A DNA stretch of 64,000 nucleotides, from contig DIZI01000041.1 in assembly GCA_002427885.1 (NCBI GenBank), positions 230,603 through 294,602 of the forward strand, written 5' to 3'. The translations under genes and the position numbers were made by a program. This DNA is from Paludibacter sp. UBA6032 (GTDB lineage: Bacteria > Bacteroidota > Bacteroidia > Bacteroidales > Paludibacteraceae). The notes under the pieces are model-generated. The model did not search any database, was not told the origin of the DNA, and worked only from the letters and a program-made list of their open reading frames with translations. Below are positions 1 to 8,908 of the stretch, piece by piece; position 1 is the first letter of the stretch; each line of letters begins with the position of its first letter.

Positions 1-18
1 CAGTTATTTTTCTGTTAA

Positions 19-927
19 TCAGCTCAACGCATTTAACATATTTCCATATACAAGATTCAAATCAGCAACTTGTTTTGCAAGTTTTACAGTGCCCGATTTG
101 AAATTTTCAGCTTCAGAAGCTGCAACAACAGTGGCAGTTTTCATTTTCTGAACATCACCTACTATTAGATTTAATTCATCGGTAACAGTACGAACACGCT
201 CGGTTTGTTGTGTTAAACCTTCTGATTGAGCTTGAATATTTTTCAATTGTATCTCGTAAATAGAATTAATTGATGAAAGATTTTTATTTATCTCTTCGAC
301 TTTTAACGCATATTGTTTTGTATTTTTTTCAACTATCTCCATACCATCTGCAATTCCCTGATAGGAAGTTGACAAAAGACCTGTTGCTCCATTTAATGAT
401 TCCTGAGTTTTAATAAATTTACCAGTAACCTGTGAAGCACCATCAATATTTTTTACAAATTGTTCTGTAGCACCCATAACATTGGAGAGTCCGGCAAATT
501 GTTCGGCAGTTGCTGTTAGGTTTTTTATTCCTTCCGATAACTTCTTCACATCTTCATCGTTAATAGTCTCTGAATAGTTAAGTCCGACTGGACGGGTTGA
601 AGTGCCTGATCCTTGCGAACCGGAAGTTATTGATCCATTATTTCCATTGCCAGCCCCGTTAGTAATTCCATGACCGTTTCCGTCAAAGTCATAAACCTTT
701 TCCCAATCGTAATCTTTATGGGGCTGATCAAAAACGCCTAGTGCAAATAAAAATGCCTCAACCGACATTCCTACTCCCAACATTTGTCCGGCTCCTGGAA
801 GATGTAAAATCTTGAACATAGCTCCTACGATTACTACAGATGCACCGAGACTATACGCAGCTCCCAGTTTTTGTTTAACTTCAGGAGTGTTCCACCATAT
901 ATCAAATTTAGTTTGATGTCCAGACAT
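19..927 (-). CDS. gldL: T9SS inner-membrane motor protein GldL (PorL)
   Basis: Inner-membrane half of the proton-driven GldL-GldM motor that powers type IX secretion and, in gliders, motility. The 302-residue protein has two hydrophobic helices near the N-terminus (about residues 22-44 and 48-66, containing FKILHLPGAGQMLGVGMS). A Gly/Asn/Ser-rich linker (about 85-112) and a long helical cytoplasmic-type tail follow. This layout and the helix-pair sequence are typical of GldL. It is the third gene of the minus-strand porP-gldK-gldL set, 34 bases after gldK. gldM would follow but lies beyond the left edge. Family assignment is secure; whether the cell glides cannot be told. Confidence 0.93.
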   Translation of the reverse strand: MSGHQTKFDIWWNTPEVKQKLGAAYSLGASVVIVGAMFKILHLPGAGQMLGVGMSVEAFLFALGVFDQPHKDYDWEKVYDFDGNGHGITNGAGNGNNGSITSGSQGSGTSTRPVGLNYSETINDEDVKKLSEGIKNLTATAEQFAGLSNVMGATEQFVKNIDGASQVTGKFIKTQESLNGATGLLSTSYQGIADGMEIVEKNTKQYALKVEEINKNLSSINSIYEIQLKNIQAQSEGLTQQTERVRTVTDELNLIVGDVQKMKTATVVAASEAENFKSGTVKLAKQVADLNLVYGNMLNALS

Positions 928-961
928 AAAAATTCATTTTAAAATCAATTAATAAGTTCAA

Positions 962-2329
962 TTATTCACCATTGTATGAACGTACACAACGGAACCCAAT
1001 ATAAGGGCGGCTTTCATTTTGATACTCGTATGTTTTTACTCCACATTGCAAATAATAGGCAATATCTTTCCAAGAACCACCTTTTATTACCTTGCGTTTC
1101 AATACATCAGGATCGCTGTTTTTTGCATCATATTGGAAACTCGGGTTCATATCAGAGACCAGCGTACTACTGGAAGCGTTATAAGCCGAAGAAGTCCATT
1201 CAGCAACATTACCAGCCATGTCATATAATCCGAAATCATTTGGTAAAAATGAAGCGACTTTCATAGTAGTGGCTCCGGTATCATCCGTATAACTTCCCCG
1301 CATTGGTTTAAAGTTTGCCAGAAAACAACCTTTTTTATCGCGTACATAATTTCCACCCCAGGGGTACAAAGCCATACGTCGACCTCCACGTGCTGCATAT
1401 TCCCATTCAGCTTCTGTTGGCAAACGATAATCTTGTCCTCCAACAGCATTCGAATTGTTAAATAGCTGGGTTCTCCATTGACAGAATGCCTGGCATTGTT
1501 CCCAGGTTACACCAACAACAGGATAATTGGCAAATCCTGGATGTGAAAAATACATACGCATTTTGGGATCATTATATGAAAATTGAAAATCACGCAACCA
1601 CATAATCGTGTCAGGATAAACGTTTACAATACGGGTTGAAATCAAATTTTTTCGTGTACTCAGGTTTCGTGTTATTGTTGTATCACGTATAATTCCGTTT
1701 TCGTCCACATACGATGAATCTACACGCGCTCTTGCACCTGCCGGATATGCACCTGTATTTACATTAAATTTATTATAAGGTAAAGCAGCCTGATCATAAT
1801 TTATCCATTCATATTTATATTGCAATTTGTTTGGATCCATTTGCTTTTTACCACTTAAAGCATTATTTCCTTCGTAGTAGAGTTTATCTAATATCTGTTG
1901 AACTTCTTCATCTTTTGAGCTCCATGGAGATTTTGCTCTCCAATCCAATCGTGCAGTTTCAGGACTGGCATCATCAGTTTGATTTTTGAATTTCATCCGA
2001 TACTCATCTCTTCCTGCCATTACTAAAGAACGTAAAGCGATAGAGTCACGAACCCAATATACAAATTGCTTATACTTATCATTCGTAATTTCAGTTTCAT
2101 CCATCCAGAATGCATCGACAGACACATTAATTGATTTATCGTTGATTGCTCCTACAGCTGACTGGTCATTGGCCCCCATCATAAAAGAACCTCTTTTTAT
2201 AAACACCATTCCGTAAGGCTGAGCTTCATTAAAAGAAGATTTTGCACCCATTCCTACTAATTCACCTGCTGGTTTATTACAAGCAACAAACATGAAAGCC
2301 AATGCTATGATTGTCAGATTTTTTTTCAT
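962..2329 (-). CDS. gldK: T9SS outer-membrane ring lipoprotein GldK (PorK)
   Basis: Lipoprotein that forms, with GldN/PorN, the periplasmic ring of the T9SS under the outer membrane. The 455-residue product starts with a lipoprotein signal (MKKNLTIIALAFMFVACN, lipobox Cys at residue 17). The rest is a formylglycine-generating-enzyme-like fold. Landmarks are GSFMMGAND (about 48-56), DETEITNDKYKQFV, PVVGVTWEQCQAFCQWR, RLPTEAEWEYAARGG, NVAEWTSSA and the C-terminal IKGGSWKD...GFRCVR. The position between porP and gldL confirms the PorK identity rather than a sulfatase-modifying enzyme. Confidence 0.95.
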   Translation of the reverse strand: MKKNLTIIALAFMFVACNKPAGELVGMGAKSSFNEAQPYGMVFIKRGSFMMGANDQSAVGAINDKSINVSVDAFWMDETEITNDKYKQFVYWVRDSIALRSLVMAGRDEYRMKFKNQTDDASPETARLDWRAKSPWSSKDEEVQQILDKLYYEGNNALSGKKQMDPNKLQYKYEWINYDQAALPYNKFNVNTGAYPAGARARVDSSYVDENGIIRDTTITRNLSTRKNLISTRIVNVYPDTIMWLRDFQFSYNDPKMRMYFSHPGFANYPVVGVTWEQCQAFCQWRTQLFNNSNAVGGQDYRLPTEAEWEYAARGGRRMALYPWGGNYVRDKKGCFLANFKPMRGSYTDDTGATTMKVASFLPNDFGLYDMAGNVAEWTSSAYNASSSTLVSDMNPSFQYDAKNSDPDVLKRKVIKGGSWKDIAYYLQCGVKTYEYQNESRPYIGFRCVRSYNGE

Positions 2330-2402
2330 TCTTATTTGATTTTTTGAAATAAAAAACTGTTATATTTTTTTGTTTTTATTAATAATAACTTTCAATCAAT
2401 TA

Positions 2403-3362
2403 TTAAAGCAATCGTATACTTTTAAATTTACTCGTTCTTTTTTGAAATATATATTCGAAATTGTATCCCAGAACAATTTCATGTGAACCGGAACTTACTG
2501 TAATAATTTGAGAAGTTGGAAGATCATACGAATACCCTAATGACATTCCACCTGCTATATTTATTCCAGCTAAAAATACAACAGCGTCCTGAATCCTGTA
2601 AGACAAACCACCCCAGTACTTATTATCATATTCCATCCTTGCTGTAACATCTAACTGTAGCGCACTAAAATCAGTTTTCAGCAAAGTACTTGGTTTAAAC
2701 ACGAATTTCGGGTCCGGTAAAACCCAGTTGTATCCTCCTGTAAAATAGAGAGTTCCAATCAATCTAAAATCATAAGTATCACCCCAGTTTACTTTTGGAC
2801 TATTCAAATGCGAATAGGACAATCCTGTATAATACGCTGGAGTAGAATAAAACATTCCGACATTCATGTCAAAACTCATGCCTACAACACTAATTTGAGG
2901 AATATACTCATCTAAAGTAATATCTTGATGATATTCACCAATTGATGGGATGTGCGCTTTAACGCTGTCTCCGTGAAATCCCAAACTAACAAACCCAATA
3001 TCTGCTCCAAAACTCAGCACTCCTCCTGCAAGTTTTTTTTTGTAAGCATATTGCAAATGGGCTGTTTGATTTGTAAACAGACCCACATTTTCGTTCAAAA
3101 ACCGAAAACCAATACCGTGATGACTATTCTCTATCTTTAACGGCGAATTAATACTGAAAATAGTTGTTTGACCGGCATTGGGCATTCCTACCCATTGAAT
3201 TCGATGTTGACCTGTAATTTGAATCATGTCTCCTTCACCTACCGCTGCAGGATTAAACGAAGAATTATGAAACATATACTGACTTAATTGCGCATCAAAC
3301 TGAGAAAAAACCGGCCATAAGCAAACAAGTAAAAACAGTAAACTTAGAACAACTTTTCTCAT
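2403..3362 (-). CDS. porP: PorP/SprF family T9SS outer-membrane protein
   Basis: Outer-membrane beta-barrel of the PorP/SprF family, which associates with the T9SS and in some cases anchors secreted proteins. The 319 residues begin with a signal peptide (MRKVVLSLLFLLVCLWPVFSQ) followed at once by the family hallmark FDAQLSQYMFHNSSFNPAAVG. Later landmarks are GQHRIQWVGMPNAGQTT, the GIGFRFLNENVG region and a C-terminal strand with GYNFEYIF. It is the first gene of the porP-gldK-gldL set, with 73 bases before gldK. The start at 3362 gives the complete signal peptide. Confidence 0.93.
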   Translation of the reverse strand: MRKVVLSLLFLLVCLWPVFSQFDAQLSQYMFHNSSFNPAAVGEGDMIQITGQHRIQWVGMPNAGQTTIFSINSPLKIENSHHGIGFRFLNENVGLFTNQTAHLQYAYKKKLAGGVLSFGADIGFVSLGFHGDSVKAHIPSIGEYHQDITLDEYIPQISVVGMSFDMNVGMFYSTPAYYTGLSYSHLNSPKVNWGDTYDFRLIGTLYFTGGYNWVLPDPKFVFKPSTLLKTDFSALQLDVTARMEYDNKYWGGLSYRIQDAVVFLAGINIAGGMSLGYSYDLPTSQIITVSSGSHEIVLGYNFEYIFQKRTSKFKSIRLL

Positions 3363-3547
3363 AGATTTTCCCGAAATAATTTTCCTCTAGACTAATGCAC
3401 ATAAACTAACCAGTTAAATGTGCCATTAATCAAACTACAAAACAGCGAAAAAATTGTACAGACTGATTCTTTTATAGATATTGACTTATTTTTATGTTAA
3501 ATAAGACAATAGCTATTGTTCTACTGAGAATCTATTCTGCACAATGT

Positions 3548-3769
3548 TTAATACTCTTCTTCGTTGAAAAAAAAGTCTTCTTTACTTGGGTAATCTGGCC
3601 AAATATCTTCTATACATTCATAGATTTCACCTTCATCTTCAATTTCTTGCAGATTCTCAATAACTTCCAACGGAGATCCGGAACGTATGGCATAATCAAT
3701 CAATTCATCTTTTGTCGCCGGCCAGGGCGCATCCTCAATTTTAGAAGCTAATTCCAAAGTCCAATACAT
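3548..3769 (-). CDS. Small acidic DUF2795-like protein
   Basis: A 73-residue, strongly acidic cytosolic protein (MYWTLELASKIEDAPWPATK at the N-terminus, C-terminal half full of Glu and Asp). The first half reads like a small helical domain, WPATKDELIDYAIRSG then PLEVIENLQEIED. This resembles DUF2795-type proteins that are common and well kept in Bacteroidota. Function is unknown. It stands alone between porP and the cobalamin adenosyltransferase gene, both also on the minus strand. The ATG at 3769 gives a compact, family-like length. The family name is from memory of the motif only. Confidence 0.75.
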   Translation of the reverse strand: MYWTLELASKIEDAPWPATKDELIDYAIRSGSPLEVIENLQEIEDEGEIYECIEDIWPDYPSKEDFFFNEEEY

Positions 3770-3852
3770 AATCAGCTCAATTTTTTTGTTAAATATGTTT
3801 AGTATGCTATCTTTCTAATTTTCTGCAAAAATAGGAATTTTTTTTAGAAATC

Positions 3853-4398
3853 CTAGCTTTTCCAACATATTTCTTTCCCTCCATTTTCAATAGTCAAAAA
3901 ACGGGATAAAGCAAAAAAATAGTCAGACAAACGGTTAAAATATATAAGTATTTGATTATCAATTATATGAATCTCATTCATATCAAACAACCGACGCTCA
4001 ACTCTTCGCGTTATAGTCCGACAAACATGACATAATGCACCAACTCTGGAACCACCCGGAAGTATAAATGAAGTCAAAGCAGGTAAAAATTCATCTAATC
4101 TGTCAATCTCCTGTTCTAAGTGGGTCACATCACTTTCACTTAGTATCGATGCCTTTTGTAGAGGCACTTTTAAAGTGTCTGTCGCTAAATGGGAACCTAT
4201 TGTAAACAATCGAGACTGAATCAAACGCAATGAAAGAATGTCTATTTCGGGGATTTGGTAAGTTGTAAGCAAGCCAATAAATGAATTTAGTTCATCAACA
4301 GAACCATAAGCTTCGAGTCGAACATCATTCTTCGCAACACGTGTTCCTCCTATCAGACCTGTCTGACCTTTATCGCCCGTTTTTGTATATAATTTCAT
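3853..4398 (-). CDS. PduO-type ATP:cob(I)alamin adenosyltransferase
   Basis: Transfers the adenosyl group of ATP to reduced cobalamin to make coenzyme B12 (adenosylcobalamin). The 181 residues carry the PduO/MMAB signature: N-terminal KLYTKTGDKGQTGLIGGTRV (ATP binding), then RLEAYGSVDELNSFIGLL. The helical core holds ILPGGSRVGALCHVCRTITRRVER, containing the conserved Arg residues, and LNRLSDYFF-type C-terminal motif (here FNRLSDYFFALSR). Length is normal. It suggests a B12-dependent enzyme such as methylmalonyl-CoA mutase elsewhere. No cobalamin riboswitch is visible upstream. Confidence 0.93.
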   Translation of the reverse strand: MKLYTKTGDKGQTGLIGGTRVAKNDVRLEAYGSVDELNSFIGLLTTYQIPEIDILSLRLIQSRLFTIGSHLATDTLKVPLQKASILSESDVTHLEQEIDRLDEFLPALTSFILPGGSRVGALCHVCRTITRRVERRLFDMNEIHIIDNQILIYFNRLSDYFFALSRFLTIENGGKEICWKS

Positions 4399-4661
4399 TT
4401 AAGCTATTTTAGTTACAAAAATACTTTATTATTTGATAAAACTCTTTGATTTATGCTATTATTTTATGATAACAGGCTAAAATAAAAATTAAACTAGTCA
4501 AAGATATTGTTATTTTAACAATAAAGCATCAATTATCAATAAAATAAGGAGTAATTATCATTAAATACTTTATTTAGCTCAATATTCGATCATCTATTTA
4601 TTTCAATATTTCAAAGTATAATCAGTCTATTTATTTATAGTGAATAGGAAGTATAAGAAAT
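4399..4661. other. AT-rich spacer without recognisable gene
   Basis: About 260 bases of AT-rich sequence between the methyltransferase stop and the adenosyltransferase start. I see no open frame of note, no RNA gene and no clear terminator. Confidence 0.5.
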
Positions 4662-5441
4662 TTAAATACGCATCTTATAATGTATTTTATGCAAATCTGA
4701 ATTAAAAAATACGATTCCCATATGAAAAATATCGATAGTAGAAGACACAAGGGAATGCATTTTAATCGAATGCCAGGCTTGTTCCATATCTGATGACCAA
4801 TATATATCATCAACAATTAAAATTGTGTCTTTATGCACTTTTGAAATGCATTGCTCAAAATACCGAAGAACTGCTTCTTTGCGGTGATTAGCATCAATAA
4901 AAATCAAATCCAGTGGTTCCGATTCAATTAAAACATGAGCAAGCGTGTCATCAATATTTCCTGTAATCAATGTTATATTCTTGATTCCTAATTTATCAAA
5001 ATTATTTTGAGCTACCTGAGCTATTTCCGGACATCCCTCCAAACTAATACATTTTATATCAATAGATGAAGATGCTAAATATGAAGTTGTTAAACCTAAT
5101 GACGTGCCAAGTTCAAGTATATTTCGTACTTTCAAATAATTAGCAAAACGGTAGAAAAGCTGAGCCTGTTTGGGAGATTTAAGCGTTTTTTTGGCAATGT
5201 CAGCGACAGATCTTTTACGATCGCAACCGGTGCCATAATCATTAATATTAAGCACCCGCTTATCTTTAATTAAAATCAATCTGATTTTTTCAATAGCTTC
5301 GAAAGCATAAAAACTATGCCTCTCATACAATACAAAACGGGTAAAATTGTACATAAATGGAGAATGAACTCCAAATCCACGCGTATTTTGGGCAATCAAA
5401 AAGTGGAGACAATATTTATAGGCTAATCTGAATTTCTTCAT
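4662..5441 (-). CDS. Class I SAM-dependent methyltransferase
   Basis: An O-methyltransferase-like Rossmann enzyme. The AdoMet loop is ILELGTSLGLTTSYLA (about residue 105), followed by the acidic strand end CISLEGCPE. The later DLIFIDANHRKEA and ILIVDDIYWS motifs match the catechol-O-methyltransferase-like (Methyltransf_24) group. The N-terminal GFGVHSPFMYNF is a motif I associate with a Bacteroidota-specific branch of this family. The substrate is unknown. I place the start at 5441 (MKKFRLAYK) rather than an upstream ATG at 5477, because homologues typically begin just ahead of the LxxR/GHGVHSP segment. Confidence 0.8.
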   Translation of the reverse strand: MKKFRLAYKYCLHFLIAQNTRGFGVHSPFMYNFTRFVLYERHSFYAFEAIEKIRLILIKDKRVLNINDYGTGCDRKRSVADIAKKTLKSPKQAQLFYRFANYLKVRNILELGTSLGLTTSYLASSSIDIKCISLEGCPEIAQVAQNNFDKLGIKNITLITGNIDDTLAHVLIESEPLDLIFIDANHRKEAVLRYFEQCISKVHKDTILIVDDIYWSSDMEQAWHSIKMHSLVSSTIDIFHMGIVFFNSDLHKIHYKMRI

Positions 5442-5540
5442 TTGTATTGTGTAATTTATGATTCTGTCAAAAATCATCTCTGAAGTATTGATTTTAATTA
5501 TTCATTGCTTAGAATATATTATCATCTTAATTATTGAGAG

Positions 5541-5580
5541 AACATAAAAAAGGAAGTAATTACCTTCCCTTTTCTATGTT
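5541..5580 (-). terminator. Hairpin terminator after the DUF3307 gene
   Basis: Inverted repeat AACATA.AAAAGG.AAG / CTTCC.TTTT.TATGTT around a TAATTAC loop. It lies about 80 bases past the stop of the DUF3307 gene on the minus strand, with T-runs inside the descending arm. The stem has one or two mismatches. Confidence 0.55.
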
Positions 5581-5661
5581 TTAACCTAACCAGACAAAAC
5601 AAATTTATCTGTCTGTAATTATAAAGATTAGATATTCATTTGACATAAAATACAAAAAGGT

Positions 5662-6045
5662 CTATTTCCAAAAACTAACTACATTTATTGCATCAGGATA
5701 CAAATACAAATAAGTGGTTATCAGAATTATAACGTGTAAAGTATGATCGAGTCCAATAGTTGTAATATATTTTGATTCATCTTTTACCAAAAATCTGACT
5801 TTGAGGACACCCGTAAAATAATCAATAATGAAATGTAATACTCCATTGATTAAGCTATAAACAAGACCTTGTGTAAAAGTTAAACCTAGTAAAAGTGGAC
5901 TTAAAACAATGAAAACAGCGGTGTATATACCTACATGTTCAAATAGTTGTGGTAATTTTAATGCTTTAAGTTTGCTCAGTTTAGCTCCCTGCAAAAAAAA
6001 ATCGCCTAATGCATGCAGAAAAATGATAATTATTATTTTTGCCAT
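5662..6045 (-). CDS. DUF3307 family membrane protein
   Basis: A 127-residue integral membrane protein. It has about four hydrophobic segments: IIIIIFLHALGDFFLQ, GIYTAVFIVLSPLLLGL, LVYSLINGVLHFIIDYFTG and LHVIILITTYLYLY. The pattern HALGDFFLQ early, then NGVLHFIIDYFT and GLDHTLHV near the end, fits DUF3307, a family of unknown function sometimes found beside regulators. The ATG at 6045 (MAKIIIII) is preferred over 6120, because the extra 25 residues look like non-coding leader. A decayed relative lies just upstream at 6256-6624. Confidence 0.72.
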   Translation of the reverse strand: MAKIIIIIFLHALGDFFLQGAKLSKLKALKLPQLFEHVGIYTAVFIVLSPLLLGLTFTQGLVYSLINGVLHFIIDYFTGVLKVRFLVKDESKYITTIGLDHTLHVIILITTYLYLYPDAINVVSFWK

Positions 6046-6255
6046 ATCCAAATTGTTTAATAATATTTTCTGGTTACTAACTCTATATTCTTTTATAAAG
6101 ATATTAAAATGAAATATCAATCAACTTTAAATCATATCTGAATCGTTTCCTTTTCTGATCTGGAGTATGATTTGAATCAGAAATAAAACTAAATATTTTC
6201 ACCAATAGGTAATTTACAAATCACTAAAAACAGAATCAGGCACTTATCCGCCGTT

Positions 6256-6624
6256 CTAAAAAGAATGTGTATTCATGGCATTCGGATAGAAATACACATA
6301 AGTGGTTATAAGTATTGACAAATGAATGGAATAATCAACACCCAGCATTGTATTAAATTTTAATTCGCTTCTTCTTCGGAACCCATATTTAAATTTCCCT
6401 GTAAAAAACCAACAACAAAATGCAAAAAACTTTCAATAAACTATATGAACCACACTTTAATACTCAACCCAAGTAACATTGGACTTAAAACTATAAAAAC
6501 AGTAGTATGAGAAAAATAGGATTAAAAGATAACGTAATTTAATAGCTTTAAGTTGACTCATTCGACTAATTTACAGAAAATAAGCAGCAAAAATATGCAT
6601 GACAAATAGAGTGAAAATAATCAT
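6256..6624 (-). pseudogene. Decayed paralogue of the DUF3307 gene
   Basis: Read on the minus strand from an ATG at 6624, this region follows the intact neighbour protein almost throughout. Examples are MSQLKAIKLRYL against LSKLKALKLPQL, TVFIVLSPMLLGL against TAVFIVLSPLLLGL, ESFLHFVVGFLQG against NGVLHFIIDYFTG, and ILITTYVYFYPNAMN against ILITTYLYLYPDAIN. It cannot be expressed as one protein. There is a TAA where the neighbour has Gln near residue 20, at least one frameshift before TVFIVLSP, and further stops later. It is a tandem duplicate that has lost its function. Confidence 0.82.
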
Positions 6625-7157
6625 GAAGGTAAATCATGTTTTTTATTATTGCTATTAGATTATACACTTACAATTCAATAAATTGCTCAAAAAACGCAAA
6701 TGATTAACATCCCAAAAGTAATACAAATTTTAAAATTGTCAAAATAACTTCCTACTAATGTCCAACTTTAACCCCCTGACATTAACAATTTTCAAAAACC
6801 AAATCCAGCCATTTAAAGACTATTTTGATTAATTCTATACTAACACTTCTGACTTTAGAAAAAAACAGAATCCGTAAACATTTAATCCGTTTGATTATTC
6901 CATATATTATAATGATATTGATAGGTAATTATTGCATAACGGAAAAGGGTATTCATTTGTTTTTAAAATTCAAATCGGGTTAATTTAAGTTTTTATCAGT
7001 GAAATAAAAGAAAGAAAGAATGTAAATAATACTAATTACATTTACTAAATTTCTTGTTTTTCGTTTATGATACAGAACATTCGACCTACAGTATTGTTTT
7101 AGAATTTAAATTGGCAAATCATTCTTTATTATTATATAGCTATCTAAAACAACAGAA
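6625..7157. other. AT-rich intergenic region, no gene seen
   Basis: About 530 bases between the decayed DUF3307 copy and the acyl-CoA dehydrogenase gene. It is very AT-rich. I see no long frame, RNA gene or clean terminator, and no convincing Bacteroidota-type promoter. It presumably holds the promoter of the downstream plus-strand gene. Confidence 0.4.
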
Positions 7158-8714
7158 ATGCAAGAAACACTGACAAAATCTGAGGATAACTCATCGTATC
7201 AAAACAAGCAAAGCACACAAACAAAATCGTTCGAAATCTTTATCACTGATTTTAAAACGACAATTAAGAAACTTTTTCGGGAGGAAAATGACATTAATCA
7301 ATTAAGTATATACCGGGGTTTACCCGCTGATATTTTGACTGAAATTATGACTTGTAATCCTCTGTCTTTGAGCATTCCGAAACAGTATGGAGGTAGAGGA
7401 GGTACAGTTGCCGAAAACATGCAATTACTTTCTGCGGCATCTTACGAGTCAATGGCATTATCACTGACCCTGGGAATAAACAGCGCACTTTTTCTTCAGC
7501 CTTTTGCCAAATACGGACAAGAAGAAGCAAAAAAAACAGTTTTTGACCGGTTCTTACATGCTCAAAATATGGGTGGTTTGATGATCACTGAACCGGGATT
7601 TGGAAGCGATGCATTAAATATGCAAACTTCTTATGTTGAAAACACGAATAATTTTCACTTAAAGGGAACAAAACATTGGGCTGGCTTAACCGGACAAGCA
7701 GATTATTGGTTACTTACAGCACGCAAACAAACCGAACAAGGTAATCTTCAACGGGACATTGATTTTTTCGTTTGTGATAATACAGCAGCAGGACAAAAAA
7801 TTGTGGTGGATGAATATTTTGAAAACCTGGGTCTCTATCAGATACCTTATGGAAGGAATATTTTGGATGTTGAAATTCCAAAGACACAAAGATTGATACC
7901 TCATACAACAGGCGTTAAAATGATGCTTGACCTCTTGCACAGAAGCAGAATGCATTTCCCGGGTATGGGACTTGGTTTTGTAAAACGCATGCTCGACGAG
8001 GCGATTGAACATACTCAACAACGATTAGTTGGTGGAAAATCGCTGTTTAATTATGATCAGGTTCAGGAACGATTGGCAAGCCTTCAGGCTAAATTCACCA
8101 TTTGTTCCGCACTTTCAATGAAAGGTAGCCAAATGGCTGACATTAGTAATGATTTAACAGGTTTAGGATTTGAGGCAAATATTATCAAGACAGTTATAAC
8201 TGACCTTATGCAGGAGTCAGCTCAATCCCTCTTAACATTGGTAGGGGCAAAAGGATATAAACACAATCATATTGCTGGACGGGGAACTGTTGACACCAGA
8301 CCTTTTCAGATTTTTGAGGGATCCAATGATATTCTTTATGCTCAAATTGGAGAAACTCTGGTAAAAATGATGAAAACTGCTAAAGAAGCAAGTTTATTAA
8401 TCTACTTAAAAGGGTTAGAATTAACTGAACTGGCTGCTAAAAAGATAAAAGATCTTATCAGTTTTGATATCGATTTTCAAATGTCACAGCGAAAATTAGT
8501 AGAAATGGGACAGCTTATCAGTAGAATAGCTTCATTGGATATGGTTTTAAAATTAGGCGAAAAAGGTTTCAGATCTGATTTAATTGAAGCAGCTGTTTCG
8601 ATGTTACGACAGGAGATTTCAAACCTGATTAATAATTATTCCTTTGTACAAAAAACGGTAGTAATTGAGAATTACGAGGAAGGTGGCAATTGGAGTGCTT
8701 TTGCAAAAATATAG
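7158..8714 (+). CDS. Acyl-CoA dehydrogenase family flavoprotein
   Basis: FAD-dependent enzyme that introduces a double bond next to an acyl thioester. It has the N-terminal helical domain (SIPKQYGGRGGT near 75), the middle beta-domain flavin motif MITEPGFGSDALNM and LKGTKHWAGLTGQADYW. The C-terminal helical domain contains GAKGYKHNHIAGRGTVD and the FQIFEGSNDILY motif typical of the family. At 518 residues it is longer than the usual 380-400, with an extra C-terminal stretch. No electron-transfer flavoprotein genes or CoA ligase lie nearby, so the acyl substrate is unknown. It is monocistronic, closed by the hairpin at 8787-8814. Confidence 0.85.
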   Translation: MQETLTKSEDNSSYQNKQSTQTKSFEIFITDFKTTIKKLFREENDINQLSIYRGLPADILTEIMTCNPLSLSIPKQYGGRGGTVAENMQLLSAASYESMALSLTLGINSALFLQPFAKYGQEEAKKTVFDRFLHAQNMGGLMITEPGFGSDALNMQTSYVENTNNFHLKGTKHWAGLTGQADYWLLTARKQTEQGNLQRDIDFFVCDNTAAGQKIVVDEYFENLGLYQIPYGRNILDVEIPKTQRLIPHTTGVKMMLDLLHRSRMHFPGMGLGFVKRMLDEAIEHTQQRLVGGKSLFNYDQVQERLASLQAKFTICSALSMKGSQMADISNDLTGLGFEANIIKTVITDLMQESAQSLLTLVGAKGYKHNHIAGRGTVDTRPFQIFEGSNDILYAQIGETLVKMMKTAKEASLLIYLKGLELTELAAKKIKDLISFDIDFQMSQRKLVEMGQLISRIASLDMVLKLGEKGFRSDLIEAAVSMLRQEISNLINNYSFVQKTVVIENYEEGGNWSAFAKI

Positions 8715-8786
8715 GAAAAAACTATTTTTACTTTTTGTTCTTCAGGTACTGTAAACTTAAATCTGCTTGACAAAATAAAATTTCTA

Positions 8787-8814
8787 CCCCAAAATACAAG
8801 GCTGTATTTTGGGG
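8787..8814 (+). terminator. Intrinsic terminator after acyl-CoA dehydrogenase gene
   Basis: Perfect 12-bp stem CCCCAAAATACA / TGTATTTTGGGG with an AGGC loop, followed by TCGATTTGTTTTTTC. It sits between two convergent genes and may serve both. Confidence 0.8.
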
Positions 8815-8908
8815 TCGATTTGTTTTTTCATGCTTTCAGGAATGACTGGAAGTCATATCACACAAGCTTTATGCACAATTTACAAAATTTCAAAACCATT
8901 TCTGCCCT

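Noticed and set aside
976..1266. Plus-strand frame opposite gldK
   Set aside because: Antisense shadow of a well-recognised gene; its sequence has no family character.
6256..6624. A second live DUF3307 gene
   Set aside because: Stops and a frameshift interrupt the homologous sequence, so it is a pseudogene.
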